In this document: positions 1 through 12,518 of the stretch, piece after piece
Numbering within the stretch: the first letter of the stretch is position 1
Layout: each line of letters starts with the position of its first letter
NCBI RefSeq assembly: GCF_018687715.1
Contig: NC_056755.1
Span: forward strand, 27,318,501-27,382,500
Origin: Carya illinoinensis
Lineage: Eukaryota > Streptophyta > Magnoliopsida > Fagales > Juglandaceae
Length of the DNA stretch: 64,000 bases
Direction of reading: 5' to 3'
The notes under the pieces: model-generated
The model's input: only the letters and a program-made list of their open reading frames with translations
The model's database searches: none
Told to the model about the DNA's origin: nothing
Position numbers and translations under genes: made by a program

Positions 1-40
1 GGATCGTTACAGGGTGGTTGATGGGTTGAAGAGCTAACAG

Positions 41-160
41 TAGGGCTGAGCAACCAGGTATCCGGGTATACCCAGCCCGAAACCCGGATTCTAAATCCGG
101 CCCGAATATAGCCGGGTTATGACCCAGGCTGAAACCCGGATTGATCCGGGTTTTTACAAC
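41..160. repeat. hAT 1 left terminus: TIR plus CCGGGT subterminal repeats
   Basis: This is the terminal inverted repeat followed by several copies of the core CCGGGT or CCCGG in both orientations. The first 20 bases are identical to the reverse complement of 19641-19660, so a second copy of this family end lies in the window. Confidence 0.85.
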
Positions 161-268
161 CTGGGCTTTTTTTTTTTAAAAAAAAACAAAGCCTATATTA
201 TTAATTTTTTTTCAGGAAAAAAATATTTTGGCACTCTTTTTCAGATCTTTGCACATAATGTTCCTTCT

Positions 269-377
269 AAATTTCTTCCATCTGCTCATTACAAACTCAT
301 TACAAAATTTCTTCCATCTGCTCATTACAAACTCATTACAAAATTTCTTCCCTCTGCTCATTACAAACTCATCCCAA
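269..377. repeat. 36-bp tandem repeat, 3 copies, inside hAT 1
   Basis: Three consecutive copies of a 36-bp unit beginning ATTTCTTCCATCTGCTCATT are nearly identical; the third has one change (CCCTCTG). In one frame they encode a 12-residue repeat, but the ORF is a by-product of a 36-bp unit free of stops. No function is evident. Confidence 0.85.
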
Positions 378-1331
378 TTCGTGCAAAAACATACACAGTG
401 AAAATGAGAAGATAAATCAGATTACAACATTCCTGATGATCAACATTCCTTCCAAAATAGCAGATAAATTAGATTACTGCAAAGCATAAAGTGTTAAAAA
501 CATTTTATCCTACAATATATTTTAATGAATAAAAGGAAAGAGTATAGTGTCTCCACAGTGCCATCAAAACAGCTAAAGTAATCCTACCTCATAACTAATT
601 AAAATATTTACTTCCGAAATAGCAGAATATAACCCACATCACTTTAGAAATGATTCCAAAGCAATATAGAGCCACTTGCTCCATACAGATTGGGAATAAC
701 TGCACATTCCATGGATCAATTATTTTATCAAAAACCATAATAACACTTACATATTATATAAACAAGTACTTAACAAAGCTAAAGAGCACTCACTGCCCAG
801 TTAGGAAGTAACGCCAGCACTCACTACCCACTTAACAAATACAACTACCACGTTGCTCAATTAAATTCATACACCAAAAAAGTCAATCCAGTGAAGCCTC
901 AAAGGCTATGGTTCTATCAATATGCAGAACCAGGTCTTCAAATATCTAAGATATGGGGGCCCCTAAAACCAGCAAACAAGCACAAAATATGCAGAACCTA
1001 CATGATAAAACCAAATCAATAAACTCTTTGGAACCCAACCAAGAACAAGCACAAAATCTCTTACCTCCATTGAAGATTAACCAAGGATAAACTTTTCAGC
1101 ATGAATGGGAATGGAGACTCACATCAGCCTCGATTGAAGATGAAGCTGGATGATCGTCTAAAAAAAATTAAAAATTGAGTTAGATAAATAATAAACCAAA
1201 TTAGATAGATATTAAAAAAAATATTTCACATTTCAAATTTACCTTCAAGGTCCATCAACTATATGTATTCTTCCAAATCCTGAATGTTAATTGGTTTGGT
1301 CCTTAACCAATTTTGGGTGCAAATGAGAGCT

Positions 1332-3332
1332 TCAACAGTTTCTGGAGACAAGGAACTCCTCAAAAGGATCCAATATGCATCCTCCAGTACTAAATGCGGA
1401 CTCCGAGGCAACAGTGGAAATGGGGGTGGCTAACACATCACGTGCTACCTCAGCAAGGACAGGATAGTTAACGGCATTAATTCTCCACCAATCTAAGATA
1501 TCAAAACCGAGCGAGTCGTCTATACATGTCTTAGAAAAATATCTATCTAGCTCCGATCTAAACTCCGTAACAACCCGTTCCTTAAGAAAGTTGGTAAACA
1601 TGATCTTAAATTTAGTAGGAACCGGTGCTGGCTCATTACCAATATTTATATTAGTGCTGCTTGGCCTTCCTTGAACCACATTAGAACTCCTCCCGCTAGC
1701 CACACGAAATGTGTTATACTGCTCAATCAAGCAGCCCAAAAGGAGTTTAACCATGTCCTCTATCTTATTCGCCAACTCACACCCTCTGCATTTTTGCAAC
1801 CAGAAATTCATTGCCATCATTTTATATCGTGGATCAAGCACAAAAGCAACATATATCATCAAGTTGAACCTATTTGTGCTACCCCAATACTTCTCATACT
1901 TGTTTCTCATATTTATGCCCATAGTACTAGTGATAATATCATCACTCAAGCACATATCATTTAATGTATCCTCAATTGTGCAAAGTTGCTCAAAATAAAC
2001 ATTAGCTGTCACATACAAAGAACCAGAAATGCTCAATGTAACATCATAAAAAACTTTCAGCAACTCCACAAAAATCTGTGCATTTTTCCAATCATTGCTA
2101 GTGGGGTTCAAGAATTGGTCATCCACAAACGCATATTGTTCAAATGCTTGTTTGTGTTTTTCAGCGGTACTCAACATCAAATATGTAGAGTTCCATCTAG
2201 TAGGAACATCCAAGCAAATCATCCTCCCACTAATTTTTTCCTTTACCGCACAAGCATTGAACTTGGAAAATCTTGAAGATGAGGATTTCACATATCGGAC
2301 AGCATCCCTAATCTTTGACACAAAATCAATTACATCCTTCAAGCCGTCCATAACAATCAGATTCAATATATGGGCAGCACATCGTATGTGAAGAAATTCA
2401 CCACCCAGTATAGTACGATCATGATCTTTTACTCTCCTCCTCATATAATCAACAGCAACATCATTTGAGGATGCATTATCAACTGTGATGGTTAAAATTT
2501 TATCAATACCCCATTCATGCAATCCTGAGTTTAACACTCTCCCAATGGTTTCGCCCCTATGGTCAGGAATTTGGCAAAACTTAAGTATTTTTTTGTGCAA
2601 TTTCCAATTGCAATCAATAAAATGTGCGGTAATGTACATGTAGTTTATATTTTGCACCGACGTCCAAGTATCGGTGGTAAGACAAATTCTTTAACCATCC
2701 AACAATTTTTTTAACTGTATCTTTTATTCTTTATACAGTTTAATATAATCCCTTTTTAAAGAGGCTCGGGATGGCAAAGTAAATCGAGGCTCTAAATCCG
2801 TCACATATTCAATAAAACGTTCATGCTCCACAAGCCTAAAAGGCAATTCGCATCTAATAAAATACTTAGCGGTTGACACCCTAAGTTTTTCTGGATCGTA
2901 CTTTACTAGGACTTGTGGACTACACACTCTTCCCTCCGCATCCCTCTTAATACTAGAGGATTGACTTCTTCCAACTCCTTTAACTCTAAGAGGAGAAGTT
3001 TCACATGCATTCTGGAGGTGGTGTAACATAGATAAAGTGCCATTTTTGTAGTAGCAACTGTATAGCTTAGCACAATAATTGCACTGAGCTTTTGCGTTAT
3101 CGTGGTCAATAGGTTGCACTCTAGTATAGTGTTCTCATACCACAGATTGGTTGCTAGGTTTTTTTTCGGATTTCTTGGGTAAAGGTGGGATGGAACGGGT
3201 AGGTTCTTGTGTATGTATGGATGAAGAAGGGGTTAGAAGAGTCCCAAGCTCCTCTACATCCAATGGAATAGAAGAGGAGTCGCCAACCCCTTGGGTTATA
3301 CCGACATTACAGCTCACAGAATCTTCTTCCAT
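1332..3332 (-). pseudogene. hAT transposase pseudogene (BED finger, RNase H-like core, hAT dimerisation domain)
   Basis: One reading frame runs from an ATG at 3332 to the hAT C-terminal domain, about 660 codons. In order: an acidic/proline-rich N-terminus; a BED zinc finger with CNYC and a closing HHLQNAC (about 3000-3110); a middle region with LTTDTW, DNASSNDV, CAAHILNL and DVPTRWNSTY, typical of the RICESLEEPER/DAYSLEEPER group; and the C-terminal signature ATPISTVASESAFSTGG (about 1370-1440). Three in-frame stops break it: TGA near 3132, TAA near 2721 and TAA near 2690. The last 25 or so codons are shifted by one extra base after a DPF tripeptide near 1365, and the expected C-terminal residues continue in another frame. 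In life it would bind the element ends and catalyse excision; this copy cannot make a whole protein. Confidence 0.9.
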
Positions 3333-3339
3333 CTGTTAA

Positions 3340-5040
3340 AGTTACAAAAAAAAATGGAAATTAAAACACAAGTATGACAAAGAAACTCTTGAAACTCAAA
3401 AGGAGGTGAGTTTGAAGGCATAACAACTAATTATTTAGTTGGAAAAATTAGTTGGTTAATTGTAACCAAAATGAGTTGGTATTCTAAATCCAAAAAAATC
3501 AAACTGAAAATTTGGCAAATAAAGAAAGGCTTCAGGTTCAAGATTTGAACTTTCGGAGCAAATATGGTTCATTTGCAGTTAAATGGTCCAGTCAACTAAT
3601 CACTGCTTATCTAACGGCTCTTTATTTTATTTAATATAATTAGTGGTTTTATTCTATACCTTCAATAGCCATGCCACCTATGTGACTACGTCAGTAATCT
3701 TAGAAGATATTGGGTTGGAAGAACATGGTGCCTAGAGTCCTAGACATTTTCATATTTATGCAGAAAACTCAGTCCAGGTGCCAAGAGTTTTAATTTTGAA
3801 GTATGATGTATAAGAGGTATTACCAGCTTGTAACAATAAAGTATAAACAGTGTACATTTCTCACTTCTTGTAGATTTCTAAACTTAGTAAACCCTTAAGA
3901 ACGTTCATGTATGATAATCTACAATTTTATGAATACTAGAGCAATTCTTTATGAATTCTTTTAGAATCCGCTTTAACTTAAAATATATGGTGCAGGAGCA
4001 AGCCAAAATTGCAGAACTTAGGGGTTACACAGGCAAACCTCTATATTCAACATGGTTTGGATTAGAAACTGAACAAAGAGCAGTATGTCCAATTGATTGC
4101 ATCTCGTGAGTATCTTATCACCAGTTTTCTGAAGTAGCTCTTCTTTAATACAGTTTTGACACATACACTTGAAAATTTTCTTTCAGTTGTAATGTAAGAA
4201 GCCATGGCCATCAGTTAACAAAATAGGATAACGTGTAAGGCACTTCATTTGCTGCTCTAGAGATCCACATTTCCACAAACTTACTTCGAGAATTTGAATT
4301 GAACTGAAGACTAGTAATGGATCATGTTCTAGGAATTGAAATGGGTTGGTTAAGTTTGAAAGCGAGTAATGAAGAAACAAAATATAGCTTTTTCATTAAA
4401 ATAATTTGATTGAATTGTTCTGGGTCAAACTTCGATTGATCTACCATGTCAGGCTATTCAAACTACTATTTTAAGCTTTGAGGATAAACATATTTTAAAT
4501 TTAGAGTACCAAGTATCCATGAAACTATGTTTTATAGGTGCTAGTATGTATTCACGAAACTTCTTGCCAACACTCCCAAATGGTCTGAGTATCGCTATAA
4601 TTAAGGCACTCCCAAATCAGACTGCTCTTTATAACCATTTCAAAGTCCCTGCTTTTAGAAGAATTACACTCAGATAAAACGAAGAAAATTATTATCACCT
4701 TTTAATATAGGAGGTTAGTTTTATTCACATAAAAAAAGTTCAGGCTTTATGATAATGTAGTCTGGCCAATAAAGGCATGCACAATGCGTGCATGTGTGGA
4801 TGTTAAAATGGAGCACGATAGGAAAGAGGTATATCAGCAAACTATACAGAATGCAATATCCAATTAAGTAGAAGCAGGACACGGTAAATGTTTGCAAGTT
4901 GGAAGAAACTGGGTTGAGATGCTTGGCAATGTTTCTCCGCAGAACCTCAGTTCAATACAAATGCTGTTAAAATAAATTATACTGGAGCATCTAACCAGTA
5001 CGTATACACTAGACATGAATAAAATAGGAGCAAAATTTAT
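3340..5040. other. Non-coding 5' side of hAT 1 (leader/intron)
   Basis: This AT-rich stretch between the transposase start and the right terminus has no convincing ORF or conserved motif. By position it is the 5' untranslated leader or intron of the transposase gene, read on the minus strand. Confidence 0.5.
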
Positions 5041-5160
5041 ACAAATCACACCCAAAATCAGAAACCCTAAACAAATCACACCCAAATCAGAAATCCAAAA
5101 CAAATCACACCCAAAATCAGAAACCACACCAAACAAATCACACCCACTAAAAAAACCACA
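5041..5160. repeat. About 30-bp tandem repeat, 4 degenerate copies
   Basis: Units begin with ACAAATCACACCC and continue AAAATCAGAAACC with small differences in length. They lie in the 5' subterminal part of hAT 1. Confidence 0.75.
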
Positions 5161-5338
5161 CCATAAACTAAAGAACTGAAATGGAAGAAGAGTTAATCCA
5201 AAACTAACCTGATTTGTAGTGTTTCTGAGGATGACCAGATGAAATGACGATGGGATGACGGCAACGATGGGATGATGGCGACGATGGAATGAGGCTAGGG
5301 TTTCGGGAAGATTCTTTGAGAGAGAGAGTCAGATTGCC

Positions 5339-5352
5339 GGGGGGGGGGGGGG
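5339..5352 (+). repeat. Poly-G run (14 G)
   Basis: An uninterrupted run of 14 guanines lies near the 5' end of hAT 1. It is unusual in AT-rich plant DNA and error-prone in sequencing, so its length is uncertain. Confidence 0.8.
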
Positions 5353-5399
5353 AATCGAGATGCCAAAGGGATATAACCCAGTGCCAAAACAGCGTCGTT

Positions 5400-5591
5400 T
5401 TGGCACTGGGTTTGGGTCTTAAAAAAACCCAGGTACCAGGTTTTAAATCCAGTACCCGGCCCGGGTGCACCCGAGTTTTAGAAACCGGGTACCAACCCGG
5501 GTGTTTTCAGGACGGGTGCCCATAACCGAAACTCGGTTATCCGGGTTTCGAACCGGGCCAGAAAAAAATCCGGCCCGGTTGCCCAGCCCTA
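5400..5591. repeat. hAT 1 right terminus: subterminal CCCGG repeats and TIR
   Basis: Repeated CCCGG/CCGGGT cores in both orientations end in GGTTGCCCAGCCCTA, the inverted partner of the left TIR. The 8-bp duplication GCTAAAAG follows at 5592-5599. Confidence 0.85.
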
Positions 5592-5599
5592 GCTAAAAG

Positions 5600-6590
5600 A
5601 ACTCCTCTATGAATCTTTGACAATAACTTACTAATCCTGGAAAGTTGTGTCTTCCTTAAACGTCGGTTAGTCTATCCCACTTACAAATCCTAGGAAATTG
5701 TGTGTTCTTGGGTGAAATTTGGCTGAATCTCGTGTGAATGATTCTCTTGCTTAGTTACTAAATCTTTGTGAGCTGTTGGAATCTATATGCTGCTGTTATA
5801 TGTTGTTTTTGGTCTTTTGTGAATTCCAATAACTGTTGTTTGGACATTTAGGCTATAAAACTAGACCAAAAATGAAGTAGGAGCTGGTTCAATCTATGTT
5901 TATGGATTAGAAATGAGGAAAATATAATGTTACCTAGATGAAATTTTTTTTAAAGATTTTACCGAGCCTTAGTTTTCATGAACAAGTTGGCCCTCTTCTT
6001 ACTAATGTCCTACATCTTCCATTAGAAATTTAGTAAAGTTATTATGCTTTATACAATCTGTTAGAAGAAGTCGCAAAAATCTTAATTCATAAAATAGTTT
6101 TAAATTTCTTATGATTAAAATAATTATTTAGTTACACAAGAAATATGGTAAATACTAATATCGTTTAATAATATAATTTTATCAAAATCTATTAAAATAA
6201 ACAGTGAAGTTTCATTTCATAAAATAGTCTTAATCAGATTTAAAGCGTTCAAATTAAAATCAAACTCTTTATTAATTACTAATTAAATCTAATTTTGGAA
6301 ATTCATATTTAATAATATAGATCAATCCCATAAATACTCTCCGTAAAATATAGGTTTCTAGGATAACACATTTATTTATTTAAAACTAAGTCCAACTTAA
6401 AATAATATAATGGTTAAAATCAAGCCCAGAGTATATACAAGGCCCATGTGAGTACAAGTCCACTTAAAAGTATTATTACAGTTTGTGTAACAAGGTACCG
6501 ACCCAATATAAAACAAAAGATCAATTTAAAACCAAGCCCACGTAAAAATACCAATCCAAAAACCATTCTGCCATGGCTTGTATATTGAAG
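5600..6590. other. Gene-free AT-rich sequence
   Basis: I see no coding region, RNA gene or clear repeat here. The 5600-5800 part is less AT-rich than the remainder. Confidence 0.5.
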
Positions 6591-6697
6591 GGGCAGAAAC
6601 ATAATTAAATCCTCGAGTGTAGAACACTTTATATATATATATATATATATATATAAGGGCAGAAACATAATTAAATCCTCGAGTGTAAAACACTTTA
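6591..6697. repeat. 40-bp direct duplication flanking a (TA)n microsatellite
   Basis: A 40-bp sequence beginning GGGCAGAAACATAATTAAAT occurs at 6591-6630 and again at 6657-6696 with one mismatch. Between the copies lies a (TA)n run. This looks like slippage or unequal exchange at the microsatellite. Confidence 0.85.
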
Positions 6698-6823
6698 CAA
6701 AACTTCATCTATGAATGGTAAGGAGGACAAAGGGACATACGAGGCTCACTGAGAGAAGGGATACAGAGACCCTGGTGGCTGGGCTAGGCCGACAATGGAT
6801 GGCCTGATGGAAGAGCACTTTGA

Positions 6824-6844
6824 GAGAGAGAGAGAGAGAGAGAG
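6824..6844. repeat. (GA)n microsatellite
   Basis: About ten uninterrupted GA dinucleotides. The short ORF starting here is low complexity followed by no recognisable protein. Confidence 0.8.
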
Positions 6845-8360
6845 GAATTATTGGGTACTGCTACACCGAGAAGAGACAGAAGCGAAGCGAGAGAGTGAGG
6901 GGCATCATGGCTTACCATCTGGGTGCAAGGCTGAAGGGAGGTGGCTTACCAGAAATTTATTTGATACCTAAGCTATCTCTGACATATGATGGTGGCGAAA
7001 AAACTTAGATGGTTGTGTAATTGTGCTTTTTCACAGTTGTTGTGACGCTCCTATATTTCTACTTGGGATCGGATGAACATCTGAAATGTCAGGACAATTA
7101 AAGTAAATGCACCAAGCATATAACTAACAATATGCAATATTTGCAGTGGATAATTTTTTTCTTTAGACAATACTATGTACCAAAAGTAATGTATCCCAAA
7201 AATATAAACATACCTTACATTATGTAATTCACATGATAACTGGTATCCAAAATATTATAGTACTTGCCCAACAAGTCTGTAACATGAATAGTACCGGAGA
7301 CAGAGCTGTCCAAGTACATGTAAAACTAAGGTAACTACTAGACTAATCCATCAAGTAGCTTGCACAACCTCATCAAGGATGCCATAATACTATCGGTGAA
7401 ACGAAGTATCGAAGCGATGGGCTCCGCGTCGTGTTGTCATTGTTCAGTCGACCACCTTCAATCGTCATCTTCTGCGTTTCCTGATCTTGGCACATGATTT
7501 ACCATTCCGAGAGGAAATGTATTTGAGAATACCACCGTAAGATTTAAATACAAATCTCAACAAGTTAATAGATAACTTAACATATAGGTTAAAAATGCAT
7601 GCATGATAGTAAAAACATGGATGCATATATGATCACAAATAAGTTTGATGTAATTTGACACCTAACTAGACATGTACTGACATGACTTGAACTAAACCTA
7701 AACTTTAATTAAACTTGACATAATATGAATTGAACATAAACTAATATGACTTGAGCTGACATGAGAAGAATCGAATTGGTGTGAACTAAACATGACATAA
7801 AATGGAATGCGAACTGGCTAAAATTGAATATGAACTAACTAAACATTAAATAACATAAACATGAAAATAAAATATATGAACATAGAATCTTATTTAATAA
7901 TTAAGTGTGATTAATAAAAGTGAAATGTGGGTGCTATACCGGTCTCTTTAAGCTGTGTGTCCTTACCGATTACCACATCATAACACAAGCATCTACACTA
8001 ACTATGAGTATGTTAACATATGTGCCAATTCACAAGTATCTACACCTGTTGTGGAACACATAATGTACTTATCATGTGTCAGGTATATGCATTATTATGA
8101 GTACATATAAAATAAAATTGAAAATATGGGTGGCACCATTGGCGTTAATGCTTGACTTTATTGTGATGACAAGTTAATTAGGTCTCATTCGAAACTTGTT
8201 GATCTTTACATTGTTAACTTAAGAAATTTTATACTAGTTTAGACACTCCAATGCAAATAAAAGAGTTTCACTAAGATACTACTCTATTCTAACATTTAGA
8301 GTTGTGATAGACGTAATAGACAACTTGACTTAGAAAAATGTTCTCGAGATACATGAACTG
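6845..8360. other. Gene-free sequence
   Basis: No recognisable gene. From about 7620 the sequence becomes rich in degenerate ACATGA/ACTTGA words, grading into the satellite-like stretch that follows. A GC-richer patch at 7400-7510 is not recognised. Confidence 0.45.
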
Positions 8361-8369
8361 TACTCGATA

Positions 8370-8700
8370 CATGACGTAACATGAAACGAAAGGACAAATG
8401 ACCTGACATAACGTAACATGATATGTATGTAAGATACATGACTTGATGTAACATAAAACAGACAAACAGTATATAACATGACATAACATGTAACAGACAA
8501 CATTACGTGACATGGCATAACCTATAACAGATAACATTACGTGACATGGTATAACATGTAATAGATAATATTAAATGACATAATATACAGTGTGACAGAA
8601 TATATATTGTGACAGATAAGTATGTGGTGACAAAATATAATATGCGTAACAGTTATACATGTAGTAACATGACATAACATGGCATAAATGATAACATAAG
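8370..8700. repeat. Degenerate ACATGACATAAC satellite-like array
   Basis: Words of the type ACATGACATAACATG, AACAGACAACATTACGTGAC and their variants recur about every 12-50 bases with much divergence. A long unit of about 48 bp is repeated at roughly 8480-8530 and 8530-8580 (both contain AACATTACGTGACATGG). Short minus-strand ORFs across it are by-products of the repeat. Confidence 0.65.
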
Positions 8701-8703
8701 TAC

Positions 8704-8897
8704 CTGAAAAATTCTAAACATTAGAATACACACCACACTTTTTTTTTTTTTTTTTTTTTATCAAATGTTTGGTATATAAATAATGAGTAAAAGAATTCAA
8801 TTAGTTTAAAAAGAATAAATTTAAAGACAATTTAAAAAAAAATTAAACAAAAAAATAAAAAAATATGTGGTGTGTGGACTTATGAGTAGAAAAGCTC
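8704..8897. mobile_element. MITE, 194 bp, hAT-like
   Basis: Imperfect inverted ends include ACACACCACA on the left and TGTGGTGTGTGG on the right. The element is flanked by the direct repeat TAAGTAC (8697-8703 and 8898-8904). The interior is poly-T then poly-A rich, giving a hairpin. It carries no ORF. The superfamily is inferred only from the 7-8 bp target duplication. Confidence 0.65.
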
Positions 8898-8905
8898 TAA
8901 GTACA

Positions 8906-11900
8906 TAAACAATTTTTCCCTTACCGATCATACATACACAGTAATTGACATTAAGTTAGAAGCTAACTTACAGTGATTGTCGTGTTATGAAGAAAGCACA
9001 AAACACGAGAAACTATAAGTAAAGATTTCTAAATGTTAGAACTTCATCACTAACTACTTAGGAACATGCAAAATACTATCTTAAAGTAAAATTATCATTT
9101 TACCCTTTACATGTGAAAAAATTGTCATTTTACCCTTAACTAAGGTTTTGCATCCTAACTCCAAAATTCACCAAAATATGCATTCCTTATATAAATTTTG
9201 TCCTAAATACAAATATCTAATTAGAAAATTTTAAAACAAATCACAATCATGACATATACACTAAGGTCGAAACCTTCAAGGGCAAGACACTTTGCTTTTT
9301 GTTACAATTCTATCCATATCATTCCTCATATTTAAAAAAAAAAAAAAAATATTGCAACATAGATCATCACATCCTATGTTTGAAAAGCATACTAAAATAG
9401 CCAACAAAGTCCACTTTATAAAAACACAAATCTTTTAAACAAAAAGTTCCAAACTTTTTAACTAAAACATAACCTTTGATTCTCAAAGTTTTGTCTCATT
9501 TGAAAACATCTCCAGGAACTCTAAAAGTTCAAAAATAATTTCCAATATATTCCTAACATACTCATAAAAATTACCAAAAGTCACAAAATTCATCTAAAAG
9601 TACTCGGCTTCAACACTACACCAAAAACAAATTTTCTCAAAGTTTGTTTTGATCCTGATGAAAATCACAAACCAACAACATCACATGGTTTAAAAACATG
9701 TCCTAAAGTAGATCCAAGCAATAAACTCAATATCACATGGCCATATTTGCATGAAAACATCCATACCCCAAAAACCTCAAATCTATTATATAACCAAGTC
9801 TCTCCATACATAAAAACTCATATCTTTAAAACTAACATAAAAACTTTTCAAAATAATATACTAACATGTAGATCAAAGACTTCGGATCATTATATAAAAA
9901 TATCAAAGCCACTGGAGCATGATTTTACCACAAAAGATCCAAGCTTTCACAAAACAAAAACCATTTTACTCCTTCTAGTTTCCAAGTTTTTAGATCTAAG
10001 AAAATATTTTATCAAAAACTTATAACATGCAATGACCCTCATACAAATTTCATATAAATATGTTAACACTCCATAAAAATTTTGGACAAATAAATTTCCA
10101 ATAACTTGGTTAAAAACTCCAAAATATCAAGCACTTTCCAATAGCTTGGTTAAAAAATCCAGAACGATATTTTTATGGTTAAAATAACTTTTGATAGACT
10201 AAATGACCAGGAAAATCAACATAAAAGGTACCCACAGAAACTAGATTCCAATAAGAACAACTTTTCTGAAGGGAATTTCGTGATATAATACATGTAAAAG
10301 CTTCAAAAAGAACATACAAAGTGACTTAGGAAAACTATCTGAGAAAACCTTTAAGTTTCTCCCGAAGAAAAATTTTGGAAATGGATGAAATGAAAGGAAA
10401 ATTGACTGGAAGCTTTCTTACATAACTGAGAGGTGATGATAGGGTTGTGAATGACCTTGAGTGATGGCTATGTCAGCACAAAAAAAAGGGGGCAAAACCA
10501 GCCCATGGTAGTGCTGCCTAGAGCTATCATGCGAGACTTGGCGACCAAGGTCGCTTTAGCCTTCAAATCAAGTACAACTTGCAGAAATTTTAGGCAAAGT
10601 TTGGTCATCCGTGGATGGGGGGAAAATCCCTCTACAAGCCTTGCAAAGTAACCCAATTTCTCTTAATGAGCCTTAACCAAGTGAGTCTCAATTTGAAATT
10701 TAAAAATGATTTGACTAGGGTTTGGGTTGCTATTAAGCCCAAATCTAATTTTTCTTGACCCAATAAAATTTCTAAAATTTAAAAGATTGAATAATGATAT
10801 CATAACATAAATTTTATTAGTTAATAGCATGTGAAAATGATTTAATCAAGTAATTAAATATTAAGGTAGAAACCAGATACATTTAAGGTTTGGAAACAAG
10901 TTTGGGGTTTAGGAAAACTATTTAGGATTTCAGTTTTAACCAAACTTTTGGAATTTTAATTAAATTCCAAATATTTTGGACTTTCACTAGGGTTGAAATC
11001 CTATTTTGGTTGGCACAAATTGGATGATTGGATGGAATAATGTTTCGCTTAGGTGGCATGATCTCAATGCTTGATTACTTTCACATTTTCATCTCATGGT
11101 TCCTTTTGGTGTGAAGTGTCCAATACTATTCACCAAGTGTAGCTAAGATCTTTCCAAATATTTAATTAAAACTTCTCTAACTTAATTTGGACATTCTGTA
11201 CTGTGATTTTAAAAACACTACACTTTGTGCTACTATCGAGGTTACTATTCACACAAAAAAAAGTGAAAATAAACTTTACACTGTAAAATTCTAAATATAT
11301 ATAGTAACTGTAGGGTGCAAATCATTTATCAAAATTCGACTCCAAAATCCTTGAAATAATCAAAATGCGTTTTCAAACAAGTGTTTCGTCCAAGAACAGA
11401 ACGTGACTTTATTGTGTCCTAAAATCCTAATTATTCAAACTAAACTAATTGCATAGACAGCATCCGATTATGACACTTCTAAATACATCAAATAAATAAA
11501 ATCGCACTTTTGGCACCATAATGATTGGCTACACTAACTATACTGAGAGACTATGCGATTGAGTCGATTCGTGAAAAATTTCGAGTTTATACGAGATTCC
11601 TAAAGACTAAAGAAATTAATCCCTTGAATTTTTAGGAGGGCTATTATAGGTGCAAGACAGTGCAGTGTAGTGTATGTGTGACGGTTATTGGAGGGCCTTC
11701 ATGGCCGTGCATGGTTTGGGCAGTGGAGTCATCACAGTGGTTCCAATGTAGAGTTGTGGGTTTTTCTGGTGCTGTTGATGATGCTCTATTTTGATGGGTG
11801 TAAAACAGAGGATTGAGGATACAACTTGGTGGTGGATCTAACATGTAAGGTGCAATCTCGTCACGGTGTCTTCATTGGTTTTGGGTTGTAACCAAGAAGT

Positions 11901-12044
11901 GGAGGTGGAGAGTTTATTGCACAGTAGAGGGGAAACCAATGTTGGAGGTCCTTTTCTTGATACCTTTGGTGTGCAACTGGTGGTTGGATGTGAGGAGCAA
12001 CATGCGTTGGAGAAAGGTGCGCAACTGGGCTCAAGGTGTGGCTA
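8906..12044. other. Long gene-free stretch, possible old LTR-element remnant
   Basis: About 3.1 kb of AT-rich sequence has no supported ORF; the 92-residue ORF at 9747 is lysine/threonine-rich and looks random. The phrase CATTTTACCC occurs twice near 9100, and a GGTGGTGG-rich segment runs from 11640 to 12640. It resembles untranslated or LTR DNA of an old gypsy element, but no termini were found, so this is a guess. Confidence 0.3.
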
Positions 12045-12052
12045 GGTGGTGG

Positions 12053-12518
12053 CAGAGCCGGCTCAAGGGTAAGCCCACTTAGGCCATTGCCTAAGGCCTC
12101 ATCCCATGTAAGGCCCCCAAAATTAAAATTAAAAGATGTTTTTTATTTTAATTTTTTTTATAAAAATATAAGAAACATTTCATTTAATAAAAATTTAAAT
12201 AATTTTATTTTTCTCTATGTGTGCAAGGTCCCATGATACTAAATTTAATATTTAATACAATGGATAGTTTATATGTTTAAATAATTTTTTTCTAAGGTCT
12301 TGCTAAATCGAGACACAAAATGTATAATGAGGTCTCATGATAAATTATTGTAATAAATATAAATTCAAAACCTTTATTTATATATTTTAAATAAAGCCTT
12401 GTTTTATTGAGAATTTTGAAAATTATTTAATATAATAATTTTTATTTTATTATATTATAATTAAGAGAAACTCACTTAAATTTTATTTTACGCCTCAATT
12501 TCTATTGAGCCTCCCCTG
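12053..12518. mobile_element. Non-autonomous hAT MITE, 466 bp
   Basis: The left end CAGAGCCGGCTCAA pairs with the reverse complement of the right end (CAGGGGAGGCTCAA), 11 of 14 bases. The flanking 8-mers are GGTGGTGG (12045-12052) and CGTGGTGG (12519-12526), 7 of 8 matching. The interior is AT-rich with no ORF. TIR form and target length fit the hAT superfamily. It lies 140 bp from the LINE 1 tail and is independent of it. Confidence 0.75.

Larger units (their letters stand above)
41..5591 (-). mobile_element. hAT DNA transposon 1, full length, decayed
   Basis: The ends are inverted repeats: the left begins TAGGGCTGAGCAACC and the reverse complement of the right begins TAGGGCTGGGCAACC. The flanking 8-mers GCTAACAG (33-40) and GCTAAAAG (5592-5599) match at 7 of 8 positions, as expected of a hAT target-site duplication. 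Both ends carry dense subterminal CCGGGT/CCCGG motifs (about 60-160 and 5430-5585), the usual layout for hAT transposase binding. The element is 5.55 kb and its transposase remnant lies on the minus strand (1332-3332). The rest (380-1330, 3340-5400) is non-coding and AT-rich. The TIRs and target duplication are seen directly; the family assignment also rests on the transposase. Confidence 0.9.

Noticed and set aside
119..415. 98-codon ORF at the left edge
   Set aside because: Its middle is the 36-bp tandem repeat translated three times, inside a hAT subterminal region.
8289..8537. Three overlapping minus ORFs with CYVMSG/CHV repeats
   Set aside because: Direct by-products of the ACATGA-rich satellite.
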